Assembly: GCA_014529385.2 (NCBI GenBank)
Contig: CM043949.1
Coordinates: forward strand, 110,017,977-110,081,976
DNA length: 64,000 nt
Direction: 5' to 3'
Source: Adiantum capillus-veneris
Taxonomy: Eukaryota; Streptophyta; Polypodiopsida; Polypodiales; Pteridaceae
Positions within the stretch are counted from its first letter, which is position 1, and each line of letters begins with the position of its first letter. The translations under genes and the position numbers were made by a program. The notes under the pieces are model-generated. The model worked only from the letters and a program-made list of their open reading frames with translations, ran no database searches and was not told the DNA's origin. Shown here in pieces: positions 26,748 through 35,986 of the stretch.

Positions 26748-29700
26748 TTAAGATATCTCTCTCTCATCCTCGCATAACTCAGCATAACTTCCTATATCTA
26801 TATAGAGCTCTCCGTTTAAACACATATCCTCTGTTTCATTTTGTAGATCCTCTGCATGCACCCCATATAGAGTAGTAGCATCTTGATGCTCGTCTGGCAC
26901 CACCGCAGCTGCTTCTGATTGAGGATCTTCTCTAATCTCCTCCATTGATGCCGTTGTGATTGGCACATGGTAGCCTTCATACGTCCTTGCACTACGAGGG
27001 GCTACCTCTATGACGTACCACCAGTTTGATGTAGACTTTGTAGGATGAAATATTACCTGCCAGAGCCACATAACTTACATGAGAGCTTTCAAGCACATAA
27101 CTTGTAAAAGGGGGATGTTAACTATTTACATACTTACTTGTTCACAATGCTCGGGTAGTACGAAAGTGTCTCTTAGGTCAGTCCATTTCTTAGTAGAATC
27201 CACCTCAAGAAAACCAGACTCTCCTCTATGCACAGTAGCGTTGCGACCCTCCATGATTATCTTGAACCATTGCACGTCGAACAAGTCGACAAAAAATCCT
27301 ATGTAATCGATCCTCAAAATCTCTTGTAGCGTGCCGAAGTAAGTGAGTTCCGCCACCACAGGATCTGCATCAGAGGAACGTCGTCGACTAGACTGTTCAA
27401 ATTTTGCCATGATTCCACAATCTTGAGTAAAACGCTTTTTGTCAATCCGTTCCACCCTAAAATGTCGACCTTTACACCATGCTGCTGTGTATGACTTATA
27501 CTACAACGAACAAAGATTATGAGTGGCCGTTCAAATGTTTAGAAATAAAGTCACTAGCTAGTCGTACATTGCAAACTTACCTTGGTCGCGCAACCCCGAG
27601 AGTACTCCCACTCTTCCTCAGTCACTTCATCACCGCATTGTTGTGCGCTTTTCAATTGGTTGTGCAACCATCTTAAGCTCATGAATGTTGGTAGGCTCTC
27701 CAGACCCATCGGATAGTGCATCGGTGGTCGTCTTCCCCGTCTCCACTCGATTCGTGCCCTTTGTCGCTCTTGCTTTGCATCCTCATATTGTGAAATCCAC
27801 TTTTGCATCACTGGATTGTGAAGCATGCAAAATCGGTTGATTTTAGCCTCTAGATCTTCCGTCATCTTCTTCTCAATACCGAGATTGCACATGACAATCC
27901 CAGATATGCGCTCATCATCTATGGTTCGCCATAGCGTGTCCCGGGCTTTATCAAATCCGTCTAGCCACTCTCCAATGTACACTAGGGACTCTGATACCAA
28001 CCAACCTTCTGCCATGCTACCCTCCGGACATGCCTTTTGACGCACATATCCCTTAAGCGTTTTCATGAAACGTTCCAAGAAGAACATCCATCTGGAATGA
28101 ACTGTGCCAGCTATTTCCACCTCATCAACTATGTGAACAAGAAGATGCACCTGAATAGTTAGCATGGTAGTAGGAAAATGTTTCTCAAACATGCACATAA
28201 GCTCCGCAGCATTTAGTTTGGCGAATGGTATGGAGTCTACGTTGATCTCCTTTTGTGAGATCCATTGCACCAGCTTTGCAAGTTTGTAGATTGTGTTACG
28301 GACGTCGAGAGACAAACATCCCTCAATGGCAACCGGTAAAATAAACTGTAAAGTATGTGCAGCAATGATATTAAAGTCCACATTTTATGCAATGATATTA
28401 AAGTCCACTATGAACGTACCTGACACATTTTATGCCAATCGTGTGACTTCAAGCCGGTAAGCTTTCCTTCTTTAGTAAAACACGTTCGGAGCGAGTGCAT
28501 TACGCCAGTGGGAGTCCGCAAAGATCGAACGGTCTCTTTTACTTTGCGTTCTTGGGCTCCTGTGAAAATCCATGGTGCTTTAGGGAGTTTTATCGATCCA
28601 TCAGACGCTGTTTGCGGCCAATATTGCTCCATACGATCCACATTTCTAAGGTCAACTCTGGCTCCCAAAGTATCTTTCTTGCCGGTCAGATGGTCCCATA
28701 GTAGATTACCCACATTCTTGAATATGTGCATTGGATCGAGCAAGTGATTGATCATGAGTCGGGGCCAGTATGGTAACTCGTACCATAGAGATAGTCTCTT
28801 CATCCCTGGAGGCAATCCGTCATCGCACATCTCCTTCTGCTCTAACCATGCTTGTGCAGACATCCTTGGTGGCTCTCTTCCCAAAAAGCCGTCGCATAAC
28901 ACATGATTCTCTGGAAGATACGCTTGATGACCTTCGTAGATTTGCTTCTTCAGTGAGGGCGCCCTACGTGCATTCAGTCTACGTCCACATGTGACACATG
29001 CTCTGTATCCGCTTGTTTGAAGCCCTGCATGTATACACATGATAATAGATCAACTATGGGAAAAAACAAGATTTACAGTGTCTGAGTGAGGAGTGTCAAC
29101 AGATCACCTGAGCATTCTGTTAGCCCGGGATAGTCATTCATGGTCCACATTAGAATGCCTCTGATCAAAGCATTCCGTCGTCCTGTGTGTCGGCTCATAT
29201 CCACCACCTCTATGCCAATCCACAATTGTTGTAGCTCTTCCAATAGTGGACGAAGATACACATCCATATTCTTCACTTTATATCGCCCTGGCACAATCAA
29301 GCTTAGCCATAGGTGCCCCTTCTTCATAGTCAACCACGGGGGAATGTTGTAGTTGACGATGACAACGGGCCATACACTGTAAGATGTTGATCTTTGACCA
29401 AATGGATTTACGCCATCCATAGCCAGGCCTAAGCACAAATTTCGAGCTTCCTTGGCAAAATCCGACCATGTTCCATCTATATGTTTCCAGGCTGCGCAAT
29501 CTGCAGGAATTCGTAGCACACCATCCGAAGATTTATTCTCCTCATGCCATGATGCTAGGGCGGCCATGGACTTACATTCGAAGAAATGCTTGATGCGAGG
29601 AAGCAGAGGAAAATGTAGCAAAACCTTTTGTGGAATTTTTGTCCCGTGGAGATCTACTCGATATCTTTCGGAATCACATTTCGGACACTTCTCCATGTCT

Positions 29701-30475
29701 ATGTATTCCCCTCTGAAAAGAATGCAGTCATTAGAACAAGCGTGGATAGAATTGTAATCCATCCCCAAGTTTCGCAAAATCTTTCTTGCTTCATCTCGGG
29801 AATCTGGCATCACATTGTCAGCTGGTAGTATGTGCTCTTTAAGCAATCTACACAACATAAAAATACGATACAGTCGTGTAAAAATCTATCAGATCATTAT
29901 ACATTTAGAGTTTTATTAAAGAAACTAATTGTAATAGATCACCTGAAAAGCGCTGTGACGCTAGTGTCACTCCATCCAAACTTTGCCTGCTTGTTGAGAA
30001 GAACCAGGAGTGCTTTCAATCTAGACATACGTGCTCCATTATACAATGGCGTATCGGCTTCACTTTTCATATCATCATAGATAAGCCTTTCTGAATCCAT
30101 GATTGTCTCGATCATTTCATCAATCTCGGGCTCAAACATTGCCTCGTTGGGAATGTGCTCTGCATGATCATCCCCCGAGCTGTCAGAGGCTACATCTTGT
30201 GGCCTCACATATGCTGCTTGACCAAAGCGCCTGCGAACACGTCTATTGGGTTGCAAGATTGCTGCTTGTTGGCCAACGTCAGAGTCCGACGAGTTATAAT
30301 TGGCAACAACTCGATCTATAATAGATGGATCGAACTCGCCAAATTAGCGAACGTGCTACAAAGAAACATGTCTTGTCCGTCGCACAGTATGCTTGCATTG
30401 ATTACAAGGACATAAGACCCTCGTTGAGAGATAGGTGTTTCGGTTGGACGGTCCCACATCCTCGTCACTACTCAT
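26748..30475 (-). pseudogene. tnpD-like CACTA transposase (TNP2 family), E2, nearly open
   Basis: This is the catalytic transposase of the element. Exons inferred from GT/AG sites and E1: 30475-29943, 29847-29108, ~29025-28420, ~28354-27581, 27456-~27140, ~27056-26748. Domains in order: Transpos_assoc-like CPCNQCKH; CPKC zinc pair; Transposase_21/TNP2 with MDGVNPFGQRSTSYSVWP, NYNIPPW and LSLIVPGRYKV; DUF4218 with LKSHDWHKMCQ, ILPVAIEGCLSLDVRN and LKGYVRQKACPEGSMAEGW; DUF4216 with YFGTLQEILRIDY and FFVDLFDVQWFK; then an acidic tail. The long exons are open. Two stops (TAG and TAA) lie in exon 1 where E1 reads TTG and AAA, so initiation at 30475 would not give full protein. The fourth intron carries a ~26-bp tandem duplication (28364-28410). 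Start chosen because both copies share this ATG after the (GA)n leader. Confidence 0.85.
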
Positions 30476-30535
30476 AATGAGGATAAAAATCTTATAACCT
30501 GGACAACAAATTTAATATTCTATTGGCATTCTTCG

Positions 30536-30540
<5 letters not shown>

Positions 30541-30599
<59 letters not shown>
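30541..30599 (-). repeat. (GA)n tract in the leader of the E2 tnpD-like gene
   Basis: About 29 units, read as TC on the plus strand, 66 bases from the ATG of the tnpD-like gene. The placement is the same as in E1. Confidence 0.95.
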
Positions 30600-30601
<2 letters not shown>

Positions 30602-30896
30602 CTCACATTCTCTAGTCATGTCCAATCCCCGCACACCTCGGTCTAGAGGTGCACAGAGATCAGAACCACCGGGTTATAATCTCGTCTTTATTGGTCAATA
30701 CCTATATTTGTGGGTACAAGAAATCTACAGACCCACGTCTACATGATACTGCATGTAGTGGACAAATCCCCTTTGCCTCTTCTCTAGCTGTAGCACTTCA
30801 CAACATCTTAACATCTTTTCACAGTAGATCTTTTCACTGTTCGTCTAACTCTAAACCCTAAACCGTAAGTAATTCTTGCGTGGACTCGATCTAACG

Positions 30897-31031
30897 TAAA
30901 TAAGCGTAAATCTAAATAAACGTAAATCTAACTAAAAATAAACCTAAATCTAATTTAACGTAAATCTACATCTAACCTAATCTTTAACGTCTTTTGGGAT
31001 AGTTTCCTACGACGTTAAAACTCTCTTCTTC

Positions 31032-31072
<41 letters not shown>

Positions 31073-31075
31073 GGT
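30897..31075. repeat. Direct repeat, copy 1, flanking the captured HMA fragment
   Basis: TTAGATT-type sequence followed by TCTTTAACGTCTTTTGGGAT and GTTTCCTACGACGTT, then a CTCTCTTCTTCTTG(TG)n tail. It is repeated at 31606-31790 with few differences. Confidence 0.8.
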
Positions 31076-31185
31076 AAACCTAAATAAACCTAAGTCTAAT
31101 CTAATATAACATAAATCTAAATCTAACGTAAATTATGTTATATTAAAAACAAAGAACTAAACTAACAGGGATTATAAGAACCTTA

Positions 31186-31575
31186 AAACTGATTTAACAC
31201 ATAATTTTTCACATAATTCTGCAAAAGTTGGCATTCTCATCACTAAAGATGTGAGAGTTAACTTCCGGCGGTGACGCTGCCTCATCTCCATCCACATCTG
31301 ACGACAGCAATTGGCCCTTTGGACCGTTCTTGCTCTTGTTACTAACTTTGAAGTTGCTGTTGAATGACTAGAGGTTGTCTAGATGGTCATTGTCGGGGAT
31401 GTAGTGACTCTTGCCGCCCTGAAGATCCACCTTCTTCCCTATCTTCTGAAGACATTTCACCAGTACTTTTGGATCGATGGAGCCCACCATGAGTGAAGGC
31501 AGCAATACCCTATATTCCATTGAGGGCTTTCTTCACCCGCTTCATGCAGGCATCGCAGTCTATGGAGACCTAAAT
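31186..31575 (-). pseudogene. Captured HMA-domain (HIPP-like) gene fragment
   Basis: Minus-strand translation gives VSIDCDACMKRVKKALNGI, the first strand and helix of a heavy-metal-associated domain with its CxxC metal site (C-D-A-C). A shortened middle comes next, and then, in another frame, SIDPKVLVKCLQKIGKKVD, the last strand and helix of the same fold. A low-complexity tail (SNKSKNGPKGQ, then acidic) follows, as in plant HIPP proteins. No CaaX prenylation motif is visible: the reading ends at a TGA. A frameshift and an in-frame stop after DNDHLDNL show it is not a working gene. It is absent from E1 and lies in the sense direction of the transposon genes, flanked by 150-180-bp direct repeats. 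This pattern is known as gene capture or transduplication by CACTA elements. Confidence 0.7.
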
Positions 31576-31605
31576 CTAATATAATATAACGTAAATCTAA
31601 ATCTA

Positions 31606-31790
31606 GCGTAAATAAACGTAAATCTAACTAAAAATAAACCTAAATCTAATCTAATTTAACTTCAATAAACCTAAATCTAATTTAACGTAAATCTACATCT
31701 AACCTAATCTTTAATGTCTTTTATGATAGTTTCCTACGACGTTGTAACTCTCTTCTTCTTGTGTGTGTGCGCGTGTGTGGATGTGTGTGC
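31606..31790. repeat. Direct repeat, copy 2, flanking the captured HMA fragment
   Basis: A near-identical partner of 30897-31075, containing GTTTCCTACGACGTTGTAAC and the same CTCTCTTCTTCTTG(TG)n tail. A third short copy of TTTCCTACGACGTTAAA occurs at 31932. Confidence 0.8.
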
Positions 31791-31829
31791 CAATAAAAAG
31801 AGATAAATGGTATAACCTTTCTATCACCC

Positions 31830-31930
31830 ATGCCAAGTATGATAGATTGGTTATGCCATTTCCCTCTTGAATAATAGGTCTTGAGTTCAACTCCTCGTCG
31901 GCTAGATCTTTAGGTCTTTTAATTTTAATT
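31830..31930 (+). mobile_element. Possible tRNA-derived SINE head inside E2
   Basis: TTGGTTATGCCATTT (box A-like) is followed about 33 bases later by GGTCTTGAGTTCAACTCC (box B-like), the usual spacing of tRNA-type RNA polymerase III promoters in plant SINEs. The body and tail are not clear. It is absent from E1. Confidence 0.35.
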
Positions 31931-31972
31931 AGTTTCCTACGACGTTAAATTAATTTCTCTCTCTTTCTCTCT

Positions 31973-32186
31973 CAATGTGTGTGCGTTTTTTTGTTTATGC
32001 ATGTTTTCTCTCTCTTTTCCTCTCTCAATGTGTGCGTTTTTTTGTTTATGCATGTTCTCTCTCTCTTTTCCTCTCTCAATGTGTGCGTTTTTTGTTTATG
32101 CATGCTCTCTCTCTCTTTTTCTCTCTCAATGTGTGTGTGCATTCTTTGTTTATGTATGTGTGTGTGCGTTTTTGTTTATGTTTGTA

Positions 32187-32195
<9 letters not shown>
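31973..32195. repeat. ~51-bp minisatellite in the head of E2
   Basis: Four to five copies of CAATGTGTGCGTTTTTTTGT plus a TTATGCATG and TC-rich remainder, with length drift between units. Open frames on all three plus-strand phases are products of this repeat. Confidence 0.9.
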
Positions 32196-32217
<22 letters not shown>

Positions 32218-32233
32218 TCTCTAAAAAACACTA

Positions 32234-32268
<35 letters not shown>

Positions 32269-32330
32269 AAGAGGGGAAGGGAACATGAGAGTGAGGAGAG
32301 GGAAGGAGCATACTTGGCTCTCCTTCCTCT

Positions 32331-32376
<46 letters not shown>

Positions 32377-32439
32377 AGAAGAAAGAGAGAGAGAGAAAGG
32401 GAGAGCGTTACCTGCTCTTTGCTTGAGGGCGCCGAAAAA

Positions 32440-32621
32440 CTCAGATCTAAGATCTGAGTTTTTGGGCGCTCTGTGTTATTTTTTTTAGCCCAACCGACGT
32501 CGTTATGAGCGTCGCAAATTTACTTGTAAATTTGTAAATTTGCAACGCTCATAACGACGCTCATAGCAATGTCGGAATTTTTTTTTTTGAGCGTCGCTGT
32601 GTGAGCGTCGCTAATATGAAT
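32440..32621. promoter_or_regulatory. Subterminal repeats of E2 (5' side)
   Basis: Scattered GCGTCGCTAA/AGCGACGCTC-type motifs, also GCAACGCTCATAACGACGCT. They are fewer than on the other side. They are probably transposase-binding sites by analogy with En/Spm, and this side also precedes the genes and should contain the promoter. Confidence 0.65.
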
Positions 32622-32635
32622 AACCTCTTGTAGTG
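32622..32635 (-). repeat. CACTA terminal inverted repeat, 5' end of E2
   Basis: AACCTCTTGTAGTG on the plus strand, followed by CTA, the target duplication, at 32636-32638. Confidence 0.96.
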
Positions 32636-33339
32636 CTATTGTAAAAAATCAAACATGTTGCTTGCTCTATGTTGAGGCAGTCAATGATAGTCACTACTTG
32701 AGGATTGTGGTTATAAGAGTGAAAACTGAACGTTTTCATAGGGTTTGGGAGAGTTCCAAATCTATGTAGGGATAGATCCGGATTGAAAATGTGACGGAAG
32801 GAAGCTCCAACGGGATCAAAAGTTCAGCATTTGATTAGGGTATGATTCTCTTACTTTGCAAACTTGCTAGGGGAATGGCATGCATTTACAAAGGGATCAT
32901 TATAGTGCCCAACACCTTATCCCACATCTAAGAGAGTGGGACTTACAATAATACTATGGTGCAACTTGTAGATAAGAGGATAGGTTGAGCCATGTATCGG
33001 CCTATGTGGTGTTCTCTTATAGAGAAGGTAAGGTATTTGAACATTTTCAAACCCTTCCCAAGTGAAGCCACTAACTAATGCTACCATAAAAGTGTTACCA
33101 AGGTGTTCAAGAGATAATTCTTGAGAATTCAACATCCGATATCCCCTCTCTAACACAAGTTATCAAATGCATAGTTAGATCATTTCTCAATTTCAAAACA
33201 TTGCATAGCACATTCACATCATTTGTGATAGACTGGAACAAGGTACGTGAAATTCCTACTACTTAAAGGGGCTCTTGAGTATATAGAATCCATGGTAATT
33301 TTTTTCATTTGTGTGTGGACGTGGGCATGCGTGCGCACG

Positions 33340-33381
<42 letters not shown>

Positions 33382-33399
33382 ATCATAGATATTCATTTT

Positions 33400-33640
33400 T
33401 GTACATCATATAAGTACGTATGATTCACATAAATACCAATGCCACCCACGACACTAAGTGACACGGTCGTGCACGTGGGGGTGGGTAAGGGGATCGACGG
33501 CGTAGAAAGGCGGCGGGTATCTCGAGGTGGGTGGGCCCCCCAAAAAAATGGCGACGTAGGAGAGGAGATCGGATTGGAACCCACGACCTCAGACCTCAAC
33601 ACCTTTTGAGGCTTGAGCTAACCACGTCACCCGTCCACGA
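33400..33640 (-). mobile_element. tRNA-derived SINE candidate
   Basis: Minus strand: GTGGTTAGCTCAAGCC (box A-like, 33611-33626) and GGTCGTGGGTTCCAATCC (box B-like, 33571-33588), spaced as in a tRNA promoter, followed by a body that is far more GC-rich than its surroundings. The cloverleaf cannot be completed, so it is not a tRNA gene. The 3' end and target duplication were not found. Confidence 0.5.
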
Positions 33641-33696
33641 ACATGTGAAAACAATGCCATTTTACATGGTGTTATAAATGATAAACGTGGATTCGT

Positions 33697-33741
33697 CTAG
33701 AACTAAACCCGGACAAGTTTGTTGTTCGGGTTTAGTTCTAG
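33697..33741. repeat. 20-bp-stem hairpin
   Basis: CTAGAACTAAACCCGGACAA pairs with TTGTTCGGGTTTAGTTCTAG with one mismatch across a ~5-base loop. Part of the arm (GGGTTTAGTT) is repeated once more just downstream at about 33746. Confidence 0.85.
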
Positions 33742-35089
33742 GCCGGGTTTAGTTTTAATAAAGAATCTACGGTGGACATCACCTCGACAGTCGTGCGCGA
33801 GCTTCCCATCCATTGATCCCCCCCCCCCCCCCCCCCCCTTAAATGCTCCGTGTCATTTAGTCCTAAGGAATGGCCACCACTATCCATCCCTTGCTATATT
33901 TCATGGGAGTGAACATTTGAAACTCTATTCAATGATCTTATCCTAATTTGAAACCTCATGTGTTTATTCTCTTAAGATGCTCTCTCTCTCACTTGCTCTC
34001 TTCCACAAGCTGTCATCATAAGACGAGAAGGAAGGAAAGGATTGGTAGGCAAAGGGAGTTCTGAGAAGAAGGAGTGGTGCTTGGGGCAATGAACGAGAAG
34101 GAAGAAGAACTCTTGGCTCTCACTCTCGAGACCTGGGGAGGGCGGTCTTGCGAAGCAAGAAAGGGAGGGATTACATGAGGATAATATTTAATTGGGCCAC
34201 TTTACATGAGAGTGTAGATGTAATTCTTTTGGTGTTGTTTCCTATATGGGCTTGGTGATCTCTCATAGAGAGAGATTAATTGGTGTGTCAATGGAGCAGG
34301 AAAGGCTTTGGGCAAGCATAGGTGCCAAGGGATGGATTCCCAAGCTTGGATGAGGGCTAGCCTCTGATCATTGCGAGCCAGGTGCATGTTGCCAACGATG
34401 GCCTGAGCATGCGATGGGCAAGAACTAGATTTGGAGGGCTAGATAGTAGATATTCAGCATGTTTGGGTGTCAACGCTCAGGATTTAATGTTACTCGAGGC
34501 TTTTTACAAGTTTCGGTGATTATCGAGGCTCAATTTTGATCGCACTTTGTACATAAATTGAAAAATTGAATGAATTTAGTGTCAAGGTGATTTGTGTTAC
34601 AACTTTTGTCTTGCTATCTTGCTCTCTCAACTCTCTCACAGCTAGAAGCTCGATGCCTTCCCAATTGACCCTAGAGTACCACACACTCTGGCACTGTGTG
34701 CAATTGAAGAGTTTTTTTTTAAAAAAAAGGTTGAGGTATACCCTATGAGCACAAAATGCTCTGGTGCAAGTTGGCCAAATCAAGACAATTAAACCTTGCA
34801 CGCGGGGTGTGAGAGTTCCAAACCTACTCACGCCCCATAGTTTTACTTTTGCTTGCAAAGCAAGGCAAGCATTGTAGGGAATCTATAGATATTTTGGGGT
34901 GATAAGCTGAAGTAATAAGTAATAAGTACTGTCACAAAAAAGGCTACTAAGTATAGGTTATCAGTAAACCTTTATCAAAAATCCATTGACATGGCATTTT
35001 GATAAGGTTGACATCATGGCTTTATGCCGTTGGAAGATGACATGGGCACCATACGGTGGAGGGGAGAGCTTCATTGTAGAACTAGTGGA

Positions 35090-35139
<50 letters not shown>

Positions 35140-35330
35140 TGTGTGTGTGTCATGGGGCTTCTCACCATAGCCAAGACTTGTAACTATGACACTTCCACTA
35201 GGGCGAGAGAGAGCCACTCACTATGTAGCCACTGGAACTCTCCAAGTAGTACCCTATGAGCATCATACCACCCTACACAACTAGTGGGAGGAAAAACTTA
35301 GAGATGGAAAACATGTCGACTATTAAGCCT

Positions 35331-35348
35331 GTGTGTGTGTGCACGCAC

Positions 35349-35427
<79 letters not shown>
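35331..35427. repeat. Compound microsatellite (GT)n(GA)n
   Basis: A GT-type run with a GCACGCACGTGC interruption passes into about 19 GA units. Confidence 0.95.
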
Positions 35428-35429
<2 letters not shown>

Positions 35430-35639
35430 CCTATTAAAAAAATATAAAATGTAAATTTAATAGCAATATCACCTTTTCTATTCTACCATCATGAGGAGAA
35501 ACATCTTCTATTTTTTGCAAAAATCACAATGGTGATTAGATTATGTTGACAAAACCAAAAAATTATACATTCCTACCATGCTCGTGCCGAGCCATGACAT
35601 CTGAAAGAGACCATATGTACATTGGCTGACAGAGGAGCC

Positions 35640-35703
35640 ACCCCATGACAAAGAAAGGGTCCATAACCTTAACCATACAAGTTGGTGGTAACAGTGTCAA
35701 AGG
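35640..35703 (+). pseudogene. Unidentified open frame, part upstream of the copia insertion
   Basis: In the phase that continues after the copia element, this side reads ..HPMTKKGSITLTIQVGGNSV with no stop after a TGA near 35627. See the part at 41206-41553. No family recognised. Confidence 0.3.
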
Positions 35704-35897
35704 TGAAGGAGTACGAGCAGAAGTGTGACGCGAGAGAGAGAGTGCGAGAAGAAGAGCACGACGATATGGTGAACTCGCTCTACTGTAATGTGTAGAGCAT
35801 AGTGAGTTCTTATTAGGTTTTTACAAAAGAATATGTGTACATACCTGGCGGCCCGCCCACTTACCTGGGCGACCACATTGGGCTTTATACCCCAAGA
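35704..35897 (-). repeat. 3' LTR of the copia element (194 bp)
   Basis: Flanked outside by AAAGG and inside by the polypurine tract. Confidence 0.95.
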
Positions 35898-35910
35898 ACC
35901 TCCCACTTAA
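35898..35910 (-). other. Polypurine tract of the copia element
   Basis: The minus strand reads AAGTGGGAGGT against the 3' LTR, the expected place for plus-strand priming. Confidence 0.7.
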
Positions 35911-35986
35911 AGTCCAATGTGGTACTTTAAGTGTGAGAGAAGCTACTATACAAGCTAATATACAAGAGATGTAGAGAAGTGATGTA

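Larger units (their letters stand above)
24539..32635 (-). mobile_element. CACTA (En/Spm) DNA transposon, copy E2, both ends present
   Basis: Perfect 14-bp inverted termini CACTACAAGAGGTT lie at 24539-24552 and, inverted, at 32622-32635. CTA stands directly outside both ends (24536-24538 and 32636-32638), the 3-bp target duplication expected of this superfamily. GCGTCGCTAT-type motifs fill both subterminal regions. On the minus strand it carries a tnpD-like gene (26748-30475) upstream of a tnpA-like gene (25165-26478). Length is 8097 bp. Its genes hold a small number of stops, so it is probably not autonomous, but the ends look good enough to be moved by an active relative. Its 5' head contains a captured HMA-domain gene fragment and a SINE-like piece. 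Confidence 0.95.
32639..35703. other. Non-coding region with microsatellites, SINE candidate and hairpin
   Basis: (GA)n at 33347-33378, a run of 21 C at 33818-33838, (TG)n(AG)n at 35092-35139 and 35331-35427. A minus-strand frame at 34520-34858 is not repetitive but is unrecognised. The separate entries list the SINE candidate and hairpin. No other gene was seen. Confidence 0.5.

Noticed and set aside
33560-33640. Intact tRNA gene
   Set aside because: Box A- and box B-like words are present but no acceptor stem or full cloverleaf can be formed. A SINE is the better reading.
33818-33838. Runs of 21 C here and 16 C at 43647-43662 as functional elements
   Set aside because: Homopolymers of this kind are common and prone to sequencing error. 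Nothing nearby suggests a role.
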